From assembly GCA_038093975.1 (NCBI GenBank), contig JBBPTG010000023.1, forward strand, positions 171,360 through 235,359: a stretch of 64,000 nt of DNA, in the 5' to 3' direction. Position 1 is the stretch's first letter. Each line of letters begins with the position of its first letter. Source of the DNA: Chalciporus piperatus (Eukaryota; Basidiomycota; Agaricomycetes; Boletales; Boletaceae). Of this stretch, positions 24,186-34,885 are shown piece by piece. A model generated the notes under the pieces. It was not told the DNA's origin. It made no database searches and was given only the letters and a program-made list of their open reading frames with translations. The position numbers were made by a program, and so were the translations under genes.

Positions 24186-26091
24186 TCAACGTTTTTCGCT
24201 GTGCGGAGAAAGACCACGCCCTCGCGTGTACACGATCGGGTCTCGGAGGATTTTATTGCATGATGGAGGAATCACTCGCAAAAAATGTTGAACGGAACAA
24301 ACGGCACTCGTCCCCTCTCGTCCCCCCATGTGTAGAAAGATAATTGATCCGAGTCCTACCCTTCGAGGTCGCGCGGGAAAGAGCTGCATGACATGTTCAA
24401 GAATCAAGAACCTAACCCGTGTCAGAAACATCATGACGTCAAAAACGATGATTTCCAGCTCACTGAATGCCCTCTCGGACTCGTCGAAGTCGTCACTATG
24501 TTCTTCCTCTTCGTTGGAATCACCGTCTTCATCGGAACCACTATCACGCCCGGTATCGGCGTCGGACCCGCTATCATCGTCAGAATCACCGTCTTTGTCG
24601 GAATCGCCGTCCTCGTCGGATTTGCAGTCCGTTTCGGAATCTGAGTAACTATCCTCATCTGAGCTCGACAACGGATGTCTGACGAGATGGAGCTTGCTCT
24701 CGAACCATTCCACGTCGTTCTCCGAAAACAACGCGCCGAGCTCTCCATCGACCTCAAGCTTGAAGATGGGAGAGACCTGTTCAAAGTCGTGCGCCTTCAT
24801 CCCCTGATCGTCCTTCCACTCATACTCTTTCCTCGCTTCCTCCCAGCGAAATTTCACCAGACGTTTAAGCGCCCAGACCGATAGGTCTGAACAAGCGTGT
24901 ATCTCGAGCTCCCTGAGCCGTGGGCACGCGTACGGTTCACCGACCATCTTCGTCGTCATCGCCTTCAGAAGGGAATTGTTCGCGAGGGGACAATTGGCGA
25001 TCCACAACCTTCGGCCGGTCCAGTCTTTGATAACGTCGAATAGAAATTCGCCTTGGTCTTCAGAAATTTCCTCGAGAAATAGGTTGTCGCCCAGAAAGCG
25101 ATAAAGGGAACCAATTGAGGATGATGTGACGGACATTTTGTCGATTGGGTATTTTTGATAAAGCATGTGTACGGCCAGGATCACGTCTTCTGGTAGGTAT
25201 TTGCATTGAAGAATGCTGGGTCCGGCACCGTCAAGTGGTCCCACCTCGAAAGCCTCTGGACAGACGCATAGGTTTTCGAGAGTGATCCATTCGGCTCGAG
25301 TTGCTCTAAGCATCGCGATCAGGGAAGAGGTCGTCAACCCAGGCTCCTCGCCTCGGCACGCTGAGGCGTCGTAGCTGCCCAGCGTGAGATGACGCAAGGT
25401 GTGAAAAGGTGAAGGGTCGAAGAGATTTTTGTAGAGGAAAATGCTGTCGCCGGTAAGGGAAAGCTCGCTGATTGGGGGGAATCTCCAAGTGATGGACGAC
25501 ATCGCTGCATCGGATGTACCCGGGCATGGTTCTACACATTCATCGTGGAGTATACACTCCAACTCGAGTATGTCCAATGTCTGGCAGTTTGAGAGGAAGT
25601 CGACGATCTTGGGGAAGGGAGGTAGGGACGAACTCTTCAGCAGTTGAACAGAGAGCCGTTTGCATCGGTGGAGATGTGGGGAGAGTGTTCTCAAGGCTAG
25701 TGAGAGGTGGGACTCCTCATTCTTACCCAGAGGGCTGTTATAAAGTGAGGTAAGGAGCACTTCGAACGGAAGGTTGCCAGACCACTGAAGGTGGCTCTCA
25801 AAATCCTTGAATGACGTGTGTGTGGGGTTAAGGGCGACGGCGAACTGAGTCCAGAACTGGGGAGTGGTGATGACGATTTCTTTCCAGAGGGTGCAGACGG
25901 ACATGATACGATAGGTAAACCGCTCTTCAGACGGTTCATGTGCCCTGGCATCACATTTGACGATGAGTTCGGGACCATGAAAGGAATGATCATTCCACTT
26001 GCCCTGTATCGAGATTTCCAAATATCATGATAAGGATCTCCACGGGGAGCGATGAAATGGAGACTGGTTTGCATAGGGAATGAGAGACCAT
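24186..26091 (-). pseudogene. F-box protein gene, copy 1, with an apparent frameshift near the F-box
   Basis: First member of a same-strand array. In the frame opened by the ATG at 26089-26091 an F-box core is readable (SISSLPVEILIMIF), but that frame stops after GNLDTGQVE at about 26010. The long downstream frame (about 600 codons to 24186) aligns with the intact copy from SFHGPEL onward, with SVCTLWKEIVITTPQFW, LPPFPKIVDF, LTTSSLIAMLRAT and ALKRLVKFRWEEARKE. The two frames differ by one base register, and I found no GT-AG intron that would join them, so the copy looks broken (or the assembly has an error). The C-terminus has a long Asp/Ser/Glu repeat (DGDSDKDGDSDDDSGSD) that the intact copy lacks. 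F-box proteins recruit substrates to SCF ubiquitin ligases; the rest resembles the diverged leucine-rich parts common in agaricomycete F-box families. Confidence 0.7.
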
Positions 26092-26653
26092 AGTCGTTCA
26101 AACATGCACGGCTCCTGTGAGCAGGGGAGTAGAAACAAGCCGAAGTCGTCCCTCGAGATGCACCACGGTGCTGAGCGTGAAAGGAAAGAAGGCACGAACT
26201 AACTTGCCGTCATCGCCGTCTCCCCTGCGGCCTGAGGACGGATCAATGAAACTCAGCAGAAGTGGTTCAAACTTCCACAGTAGTTACTGTTGCAAGACAA
26301 GGTAGGATATCAGTTCTGATGTGTCTTCATACCTTCTGTGCAAGGTTACGTCTGTCATTGTCCATCTGGGACTGTACCAAGTAATCGATACACCAGGAGT
26401 ATAACCAGCATGTTTTACACATTGATCGATCTTGATCGATTGATCAGTGACTAATTTCATCAGAAAAAAGCCCGAGTTATACAACTGGACGATTGTCCTG
26501 CAAAGATTTGTGTAATGGAACATTGGTGGTGTACAAGAATCTAATACAAGTCAGCTACACGCAACGAGAACGCGCGCACAACTCACCGAACATATCAACG
26601 TTATGATCATCTCCGCAGTGTGAGCTCCCGATTCAGACACCCGACTCGGAAAA
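26092..26653. other. spacer between F-box copies 1 and 2
   Basis: About 560 bp without a supported gene; it must hold the 5' flank of copy 1. Confidence 0.4.
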
Positions 26654-27688
26654 TCAATAGATCTTCAAATTCAGCTTGCTCTTGAACCACTTCGTATCCT
26701 CCTCTGAAGGCAGCTCACCAAGTTCGTCGTCGGCCGACAGCGTAAGCTTCAAGATGGGAAAGAAATGTTCAAAGTCGTGCTCCTCCATCTCCTGAACATC
26801 CTTCCATTCAAATTCTCTCCTCGCTTCCTCCCAGCGACACGTCACCAGACTTTTAAGCGCCGGAACCGATATGTTGGAACAATAGCTGATGTAAAGCTCC
26901 GAGAGCTGAGGACATCCGTACCTCCCATGGCGCCTTTTCGTCATCTCCTCGAGGAGCGAATCGTCGAACGAACAGCAATTATGGAGGTGCAGTATTGAGC
27001 CGGACCAATCGAGAAAGGCTTCGACCGGAAAATCACCTCCGTGAATGCCCCAGACAAAAGACCGGAAATAGTCTGCTGAATCGATTGGGGACGATGTGAT
27101 CGTCATCTCCTCGATGAAGCATTCTCCGTAAAGCAAGCATAGGGCTGATATCACATCCTCCTGTAGGTCTTCACAATTGACAGATGTTGGTTGAGTGCTA
27201 CTGGAAATCGGCTCCACGAGGAGGTCCTCCTCGTTGAAGTATAGATTGTCGAGAGTGATGTATTTAGCTCAGGTTGCCCTGAGCATCTCGACCAAAGAAG
27301 AAGTCGTTAACCCATGCTCCCCACGCGGGCAAACGCGTGCGTCGTAATTGGTAAGCACGAGCCTCTGTACATTGTGAAATGGAGAAAGGTCGAAGGGCTG
27401 GTTGTAGAGGAAGATGGTGTCGGCACTGAGCAAAAGCGTCTTGAGTGGAGGCAATTTCCAACCGACTGGTGGCAACGCTAGGCCTGAGGTGACCGGGCAT
27501 GGATTGGTACAAGCATCATGAATGCGACACTCCAACCGGAGGATCTCCAGTTTCTCGCATGCCAAAAGGGAATTCAAGACCGTAGAAAAGGGAGGGAGGG
27601 AAGAGCTTTGCCAAATAAGAATGTGCCGTTCTCTCGTTCGGTGTCATTGATAATCCTCCACTGGGAGCGAGGAAATGGAGGCCGGTCT
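26654..27688 (-). pseudogene. F-box gene copy 2, decayed
   Basis: Clear homology to copies 1 and 4, but not functional. The F-box start (PASISSLPVE) is followed within a few codons by a jump to the segment matching SSLPPFPKIVDF of copy 1, so roughly 390 bp of the ancestral frame is missing. The frame then runs LLLSADTIFLYNQPFD to LTTSSLVEMLRAT and hits TGA at 27269-27271, where copy 1 has an arginine codon (CGA), consistent with a C-to-T change. Homology resumes in the same frame (YITLDNLYFNEEDL, DLQEDVISALCLLYGE, ALKSLVTCRWEEARREFEW) to a stop at 26654. The acidic tail is absent. Confidence 0.85.
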
Positions 27689-28475
27689 GTGACGACCATG
27701 AACAATTTCTGTCGTTATCATCCACGCTACGCGACTGTAAGCAAGGCTTTCTTTGCCAGTGAAAGTAACAAACCGATACTTTGTGACAGAGTATGTTGTC
27801 TACGGTGAGGGTGCTGAATGAGAGGCTCGAACGAATCAGAATGGATAGTAGGTGTTGACTAGGTTTGGAGACAAACCAGGCTCATTGAAGGTAAACAGTG
27901 GGGCCGGACTTAAAAGTGTAGCTACACTTATATAGCTCATTGACTACATGGCAGGGAGCAGATCCCGGCGCCAGGCCACTCTTTGTTAATGAATGGATCA
28001 CGTCAAGAAGTTGTCTCTGGCATGAGTCCTCCCTCAGGTGAGCAGCGGCTGACGACTCGGACTATAACCGGACGATTGGGACGATCAGACCGTCCATTGG
28101 AACCCAGCATACTGGAGAAATTTCGCTGCTAAGACACAAAATATAAGTATCTTTGTACCTTCCGCCTGACTCGGAAGCTACGTTCCATTGTCTGGATCTG
28201 AACATTGAACCCCGAGTGATCGACAGGCGCATATTTTACGCGCGAGGGAAAACAACTTTTATCAGAGAGACGTGGAACGCCGACCAGTGACTTTGATTGT
28301 ATCGGAAGACAAGTGGGTACATGAAGGAATGAGTAACTTGCGTGCTCGATAGAATGAGCAGCGCCTCGGAGAGACGTGCTTCATGATGCATGAACCTAGC
28401 CCAACCCCCTTAGAAGAGTAGGAACGACCGTCTTCCTACCTAAGGGGGTGCCTACGGGAGACTAGCCCGACCCAG
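27689..28475. other. spacer with an inverted repeat
   Basis: No gene supported. A hairpin-forming inverted repeat lies at 28404-28449. Confidence 0.4.
28404..28449. repeat. imperfect inverted repeat
   Basis: Arms ACCCCCTTA...GTAGGAA and TTCCTAC.TAAGGGGGT pair around an 8-base loop, with a small unpaired stretch on the left arm. It lies between decayed F-box copies and could be the scar or end of a small mobile element. Confidence 0.6.
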
Positions 28476-28865
28476 TCACGCGCAGTAACGGAAACGAAGG
28501 TAGCAACTTACTGAGCGTTCCCTCGGACGTCTCATCATAATCGTCTTCACCCTCAAGGCCATCATCCCAGTCACCTCGCGAGAGTCACTCTCCTCGCCGG
28601 AACTCTCAGTTTCATCCTCGAGGTCATCATCTCCGCAGTAGGTGTAGTCGCTATCATCTTCACGTCTTCCTGCAAAAATGACGCACTGAGCTGTTCGTCG
28701 ACCACCAGCTTCATGATGGGAGAGCCCGGTTCGAAGAAATGATTCTTCGTCTCCTTGATGTTCTTCCACTCGAAACTCTTTCCTGGCTTCCTCCCATCGA
28801 AACTCCACCAGGTGTTTGAGTGCCAATCCACCGATAGTTTGCGTTGGCTGCGGGCGAAATTCATC
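28476..28865 (-). pseudogene. F-box gene copy 3, 3' fragment only
   Basis: Only the last part of the family is present. LALKHLVEFRWEEARKEF is in one frame, and the continuation EWKNIKETKNHFFEPGSPIM, then LVVDEQLSASFLQEDV, is in another, so there is at least one frameshift. A short acidic stretch (EDETESSGEESDSRE) follows. No F-box is found upstream before copy 4 ends, so the 5' two thirds are gone. Confidence 0.75.
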
Positions 28866-29245
28866 GTCGTTCACCTAGTACAAGTACCCCCGTACATCCG
28901 TTTGAAGTGGGGAAAGAACTTCTGAGCTCACGCGCGCTAGCAGTCAACATGGTTTACACACGGAGAAACATAAGTTTTGGTACCTCGTGGAGTACGCACC
29001 TGATGCTCGATCGACGAAGAGGAAGTCAAATGTCGATCAATTTGAGTGTATCGGAGGACACGTGTGTGTAGACATAATGGAATGATTGCTCGACAAAGAA
29101 TTGTTCGATGAAACGTATGGCACTCAGGGGAAACGGATGGTCATGCAAAAGAACCTAGGCCATGTCAGTGTCAGTCGCGCGCAACAACGGCAACGATGTA
29201 TACTGAACTCACAGCAGTCGACGGTCGTACTAGCATGCCCTCCCA
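28866..29245. other. spacer between F-box copies 3 and 4
   Basis: 380 bp with no supported gene or further F-box homology. Confidence 0.4.
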
Positions 29246-30661
29246 TCAGAGGTCGCCATCCTCGTCAGAACTAACCTCAAACCGGAGCCTGCTCTTAAAC
29301 CACTCCAAGTCCTCCTCCGAAAATAACGCACTGAGCGGTTCATCGACCACCAGTTTCACGATGGGAGAGATATAATCAAAGGAGTGCTCGTCCGCCTCCT
29401 CGATATTCTTCCACTCGAACTCTTCCCTCGCCCTTTCATCTCGACATTCCACCAAGTGTTTGAGCGCCTGGACTGAGACGTTGGGACAACCGTCGATGAT
29501 GAGCTCCCTAAGCCGAGGACAGGGATATAATTCATCATCAGGACAGTATGTTATCAGCCCGAGCATCGTGTCGTCAAAAAAGGGACAACGAGACACCATC
29601 AACGAGACACCATCCCAGTATCCAAGGGCATCAGGCACAGAAGAGCCAAGTTCCTCAGGAATGTCCGTGAGAAGCAGATGGAAGCCCGGAAACTGGTGAA
29701 CTCCAGCAATCGAGGACGAGATGATCGATATCTGGACGGGAGCATAAAGAATGCATACGGCTGTAATGACATGCTCCTGTAGGTTTTCACAACATACACA
29801 ACCTGGTGAGCTGCCATCGAGCGGCCCCACCTCGACATCCTCCGAAATGAAGTACAGGTTGGTGAGGGTGACGACTTCCGGTCGGGTCATTCTGAGCATA
29901 TTGATCAGGGAAGAGGTCGTCAACCCACCCCCCTCGCGCAAGCAGGTGCGTGCGTCGTAGTTAGTCAGCGCGAGAGCACTGATAGCAGAAGGATCGAAGT
30001 AGTTTCCGTAAAGGAAGATACTGTCGGCGCTCAGAGATATGTAGTCGATGGGAGGGAATGTCCGAACGACGGGTAATGAGGCAGGGTGCGAGGTGATAGG
30101 GCATGGCTCCAGACAAGCATCATGGCTCGAACATTCAAGCCTAAGCTTCTTCATCGTCTTGCACGCAGAAACGAACTCGACGATTTTGGAAGGGGGAGGA
30201 AGGGAGCAACTGCGTTGGACGTCAATGAAGAGTCCTATGCACCGGTGAAGATGCGGCAAAAGTGTGTCTATGGCGATTGCGAGGCAGGATTTCTCGTCCA
30301 CGCATGCAGTCTTGTTGTGCTGTGAGGTGAGACGCACCTCGAAAGGGCGGTTGTGAGACCATTGGAGATGGTTCCCAAGTTCCTTGAATGACTTGCTACT
30401 GCGGTCAAGGGCGACGACGAGCCGAATCCAGAACTTGGGGACTGTGATGACGATTTCTTTCCAGAGGGTGCAGACGGAGGCGATGGAATAGGGAAACAAC
30501 TTTGCAGAGGGTTCAAGATCACTTGCATCATCGATCATCATGATCTCGGGACCGTCGAAGGAGCGGCGGTATCGCTCGACTCGCCCAAAGATCACGATCA
30601 GGATCTCCGTTGGAAGCGATGAAACGGAGGTCGGTCTGCGTTGATCGTGAACGAGATCCAT
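29246..30661 (-). CDS. F-box protein, copy 4 (intact), 471 aa
   Basis: Single exon with an ATG at 30659-30661. The F-box lies at the N-terminus (residues about 9-50: TSVSSLPTEILIVIFGRV), so it should bind Skp1 in an SCF ubiquitin ligase. The family block SVCTLWKEIVITVPKFW follows. The remaining 400 residues are a diverged leucine-rich-like region with recurring short motifs (SADSIFLYGNYFD, LTTSSLINMLRMTRPE, CPRLRELIIDGCPNVS) and the family C-terminus KSRLRFEV. Frame and length are uninterrupted, unlike its three neighbours. The substrate is unknown. Agaricomycete F-box families of this type usually expand in tandem, as seen here. Confidence 0.8.
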   Translation of the reverse strand: MDLVHDQRRPTSVSSLPTEILIVIFGRVERYRRSFDGPEIMMIDDASDLEPSAKLFPYSIASVCTLWKEIVITVPKFWIRLVVALDRSSKSFKELGNHLQWSHNRPFEVRLTSQHNKTACVDEKSCLAIAIDTLLPHLHRCIGLFIDVQRSCSLPPPSKIVEFVSACKTMKKLRLECSSHDACLEPCPITSHPASLPVVRTFPPIDYISLSADSIFLYGNYFDPSAISALALTNYDARTCLREGGGLTTSSLINMLRMTRPEVVTLTNLYFISEDVEVGPLDGSSPGCVCCENLQEHVITAVCILYAPVQISIISSSIAGVHQFPGFHLLLTDIPEELGSSVPDALGYWDGVSLMVSRCPFFDDTMLGLITYCPDDELYPCPRLRELIIDGCPNVSVQALKHLVECRDERAREEFEWKNIEEADEHSFDYISPIVKLVVDEPLSALFSEEDLEWFKSRLRFEVSSDEDGDL

Positions 30662-31118
30662 CGGGCTGCACCCTGGCGAATGTGGGGAAGATGGGCGTTC
30701 TTCGTAGGGTCGAGGAAGTCACGGTCTCAAAGCGGTTCGTTTGAGGAGAGTCGTTCCAAGGGCCAAGGCCTTGGATGAACAGAAGTTACACAACGGCCGC
30801 TGTAACCTAATAGTGTCGCTCAAGCTCTTTGATGGAAGGTCTTCACAGCTCCAAAACCCTATGAGGGGCCAGCTCTGAGAGGCAGTAGACAGCAGTAGAC
30901 TGAGCCATGAGCGCACAGCGCGCTTACACACGTTTGACATGTCCTACACCTGTCAACTTCTTACACTGACTCGAACTCGAAGGTCTGGAATATTACTCTC
31001 AGTGAAGCAGAACGACTGTCTTCTGCTCATCGAGTCTGGTTTTGGGAGACTAGGTGATCACAGTCCAGCACCAGCGATTTGAGTTTACTCACAAGCTCTG
31101 GACTAAGCCATACTCACC
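30662..31118. other. divergent intergenic region
   Basis: 457 bp holding the promoters of F-box copy 4 (minus) and the glutaredoxin-like gene (plus). No gene is seen. Confidence 0.4.
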
Positions 31119-32024
31119 ATGGCCGTTCCCCGCGCTCGCCGCTTCTTCCTCACCCTCCTCACCATCCCAGTCCTCTTCCTCTTCCTCCTCTTCCTCGCCT
31201 CCCCCGCCTCCCGTCACACCCTCTCCTCCTTCCTCTCCACCAGCCCCTCCCAATCTATCCCCGACGAAATCTTCGGACTCCTCCACTTTGTAACCTCCCC
31301 CGAAGAAGCAGGTCGCGTGGTGCGAGTCGCGGGTGATATCGTCGATATGGACGGGAGAGAGGTCGAGGTATCGAGAGATGAGGCCATCATTCCTGAGAAA
31401 CCGGTGGATATGACGTGGTATGCACTAGGTTCGATCGTGAAGGCGACAGAGAAGATGCGTGGGACAGGGAGGGGAGGGTCTGCTATCGTCCGGGGATGGG
31501 ACGAGCGGATGAAGGTGTTGGGTGAACAATACCCGCTTGTGGTGTTTTCAAAGGTGTGTGTACCCCCTTATTTCGTGCTGCTGGTATGGCTCGTTGACTT
31601 GGACCCTCAGTCGTATTGCCCGTGAGTGAGCGCCACATGTGTTCGTCGAGCGTCATGCTCGCAATGTATACATCCTTTGAACTGGTTACTGTAGGTACTC
31701 CAAACGAGCGAAGAAGTTGCTCGAGAGCTACGACCTCTCTCCACCACCCAAGATCATCGAGGTTGACTTGCGAGGTACCACCCGTTTTGCATTAGCGTGG
31801 TCCCAACTCACAACTCTCTCCCAGCCGACTCGTCACATATCAAGACCCTCCTCACGCGTCTAACACACCGCTCGACGTTCCCAAACGTCATCCTCCACGG
31901 CCGATCCCTCGGTGGATCCGACGACCTCGTCCGCCTACACGAAGATGACAAACTCAGACGACTTCTCGAGGAAGGCGGCATCAAAGTGAGATGGACCGGT
32001 GAGGGCGGGGAAATCAATCTTTGA
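31119..32024 (+). CDS. membrane-anchored monothiol glutaredoxin (Grx6/7-like), 241 aa
   Basis: Exons 31119-31553, 31611-31621, 31695-31774 and 31825-32024 sum to 726 nt, in frame. Residues 7-28 (FFLTLLTIPVLFLFLLFLAS) form a signal anchor, as in yeast Grx6/Grx7 of the early secretory pathway. The glutaredoxin fold begins near PLVVFSKSYCPYSKRAKKLL. The CPYS monothiol active site is assembled across the 11-nt micro-exon 31611-31621 (S-Y-C and the first two bases of P). It continues IIEVDLRADSSHIKTLL, then FPNVILHGRSLGGSDDLVRL, which carry the glutathione-binding and GG features. It probably deglutathionylates proteins in the ER/Golgi lumen. Tail-to-tail with a cysteine-less paralogue at 32654-33585. 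Confidence 0.9.
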
Positions 32025-32653
32025 GGTGAATTCCTGTCCTGGATTCTTGAGATCCCCCGGTTCATTTGACGAAGCAGGTAATTCAGTGAATCTGTCGTGC
32101 AACCTCGCCCTCGTTATCGCTCCAGCGTTGTACGATCCAACAAATCTATCGCTTCTTATTCTTATTCGGACGTCATAGAAAATATATGTGGTTTTGCGGG
32201 TGCTGATGCCATTAACTGGGTTTTCCTTGAGAATATGGTCGGTACTATTCCCGATTCGCTGCGAATGGAAGTGTGGGTTGAACAGGAGAGTAAGCGACTT
32301 GCCGACTCGCAACAACTTTGCCCAATTCGATGACAGAACGTCAAACATGACCGGTTCGATCAAACTCTTATTTAGCGCAAAATCTATATCACTAATCAGT
32401 CCCTTGGGTGTACGTAGGTATACGTAGCATCATCGATATTATGGTATCGTCGAGCAATGCGAAAGGTCTTGTGTCCGAGGTATAATCTGATATCCGCAAG
32501 AGGTAAAGCAACCCTTGAGCAAAAGAACGGCCAAAGACCCATGGCCGTATTCCATGGGCTTGGACCAGAATCGCGGATTCCAGGTCAAAACAAGCGAAGT
32601 TGCCTTACACATCGGATGAAGAGCACCCTTTCCCGAACCTGGTTCGCAAAGGT
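32025..32653. other. intergenic between convergent glutaredoxin-fold genes
   Basis: 629 bp containing both 3' flanks; no gene recognised. Confidence 0.4.
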
Positions 32654-33585
32654 TTACTTGCCCTTTCCCCTTCTCTTTCCAGTGTCTATCTTGGCACCCG
32701 CTTCAAGCACCCTCCGAGCCAACTCGCCACTCTCGTTCAATCTCCGGATTTCCGCCATCAAACTCTTCGTGTCGTGCGCATCTGTTCCGACAGGCTGTCC
32801 ACCAATCAACAGGATAGGAAGACTGGGAACCTGTGTGAGGCGGAAAAGAAGCGGAATGAGAACGTCCGCGTCTTCGCGTTGATCGACTTCGATGACAAGA
32901 GGCGCAGGCTTGAGGTGCAAGTTGGACAGGATGTGCCGTATTTCACGAGAATCCGACGAGTGAAGCTAATAAGGGGCGTCAGTGGGCCACCAGGCTGAAG
33001 TGGACAAACGCGTACCTTTGCGAAGAGCATGACAGGGAAGCGGGTCCACAGCGTTTCAACGACCTTGTCAAGCTCTGCCTTGGCACTCTCGCCGCGTGGA
33101 TCAAAGTCCAAGACGAGTTGAGGGTCGAGAGGTTGATTTGGGTCTACGCTGGCAGGAAGGACATTGTGAGGAAGGGCTGCGATGAAGGCAGAGAGTGCGG
33201 CGAGTTCTTCTGTAGGGGAAAGTGATAGCTGTGGACGTGGTGGTGCCACTGGCTTGAGGTATTGTTGATGCACCTTACGATGGGGCGTGGTATGCTGGTG
33301 GTTTGTGGCGTCGTCGTGTTTCCCGTCATTATAAGCATGTAGATGGTCGTGGTCTGGGGCGTGTGTGAGGACGGACTTCCGAACGCCGAGGGACGAGCCG
33401 GCAGCGAAGAGGAGATAGCAAGTGAAAGTGATGAGGCTGAACAAGGCGATGACAGCGGTGCGGTGTTTTAGACGTTGCTTTCTGGGAGTGCCGAGTGGGT
33501 GGAGGAGAGGGAGGGGGAGGGGGAGACTCATGTTTGAGGGAGGGGATGGTGGAGAGGGTAAGTTAGAAGGAACGCGACGATGCAT
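32654..33585 (-). CDS. membrane-anchored glutaredoxin-fold protein lacking the active-site cysteine, 293 aa
   Basis: Two exons, 33585-33016 and 32965-32654, in frame. It may start 18 codons downstream at 33531, where the AAACATG context is better. A single transmembrane anchor (TAVIALFSLITFTCYLLFAAG) lies near residue 50, followed by a His/Asp-rich lumenal linker. The glutaredoxin-like domain aligns with its convergent neighbour: FPVMLFAK then LHSSDSREIRHIL where the neighbour has SYCPYSKRAKKLL, then LVIEVDQREDADVLIPLL and LPILLIGGQPVGTDAHDTKSL. The catalytic CPYS is replaced by SSDS across the same intron position, so redox chemistry through that cysteine is impossible. The GG and cis-Pro (VPSLP) features of the fold are kept, suggesting a binding or structural role. 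No break in the frame. Confidence 0.8.
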
Positions 33586-34885
33586 GGCCTAGTGCTTTTT
33601 GATTCGTTTCATAGTGTACCATATTGTCTGTAAATTGTCTTTGTCTCGTCCACGGTTAACAACGCTCTTCCATATCGGGAAACTCGGATCTACCTCCATC
33701 GTGGGAGCTTCGATACCTCGACAATTGACCAGCTGTCAAAATCTGTCAACTAGCGGCAGAGTCTTGGCGTACCCGCTATTGACTGCTTGTCTACCTGTCC
33801 ACAAGTTTGTACATTCAGATTCCACATCTCGTGTCCCAGGTCGACCATCACTTCATTCAAGACCATGCCTACTATCTCCGCACTATCTCATCCTGCCATT
33901 GTTCCCGAGCCCCGGGTTGAGTAATCAAGGCTCCTGACCGCATGGTTTCATCCCCGGGTAGTCGTGCAACTTATGCCAATTCACAGTAACCTCGTTGGTA
34001 GTGTAAAAAAAAATAGTGCGGGGTTCACTCACCAGCAGCAGGTCTCGCCCCGCACATTATCCCATCCTGGATTATTACCTACAGTCGTAAGAACGATCAA
34101 TCCGATCAGACCGCCTCAGCTTATCTTCTACCAAGCATTGGCAGGGGGGGGAACATGCCCCATCGGTCGACAGTGCACCTCGTAATTCCCCCTCGATTCG
34201 CCACAGCATCAGGTCCACTCGACTGATTCAGACCGACCTGTGCGGTCGTGTGCCTGCCAGGTACTCCCCCCTCAGTGCAGTGTAGAGTTGAGCTCGCTCC
34301 CACACTGTATCTCTGATCTCACCTTCGACGGGCGCAAATGAATTCCAGGAAATACAGTGCATATAGATATATAGGAGAAACCGTCTCCAAGTCTTGGTTG
34401 CAATGAAAGGATAAATCAAAGTCGATACGATTCAGAACATCGGTCGAGCAGCATAGTCACGTAACGCTTTTGACGAGTCTTTTGACATGATTTGTGAGCT
34501 CTGATTGGTTGACTCTTCACAAATAAGGGAATTACCTGATGCTCTAGCCATAAAGAAAAACGGGCACGAAAAGTTTCGAGTTTCTCGGCAGGCTGATGAA
34601 GCATCCGAAGCTACTGTATCGGGTAACCTCATTCCCGAGCCAATGATAGAGCGCCGTTCGCCTGGGGGAACAGTGTCCACACATTTGAAACCAGAAGACA
34701 GAGATGCCAGACACCTGGATCCACAATCGCGGCGCTCGCACAAGTTTCAGAGCCTGGGTAACATATCTATATGCACAACGATAAGAAAACCGGATATCGA
34801 ATGGATTGGAGGCGTATGATATAGATAGTGTGCTACGCGGAACGAGGACCTTCACGTCATCAATCCAGTATTAGGGTCCGACACT
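33586..34885. other. 1.3-kb gene-poor region
   Basis: No supported gene on either strand; open frames are short and overlapping. It holds the upstream region of the cysteine-less glutaredoxin-fold gene. Confidence 0.45.
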
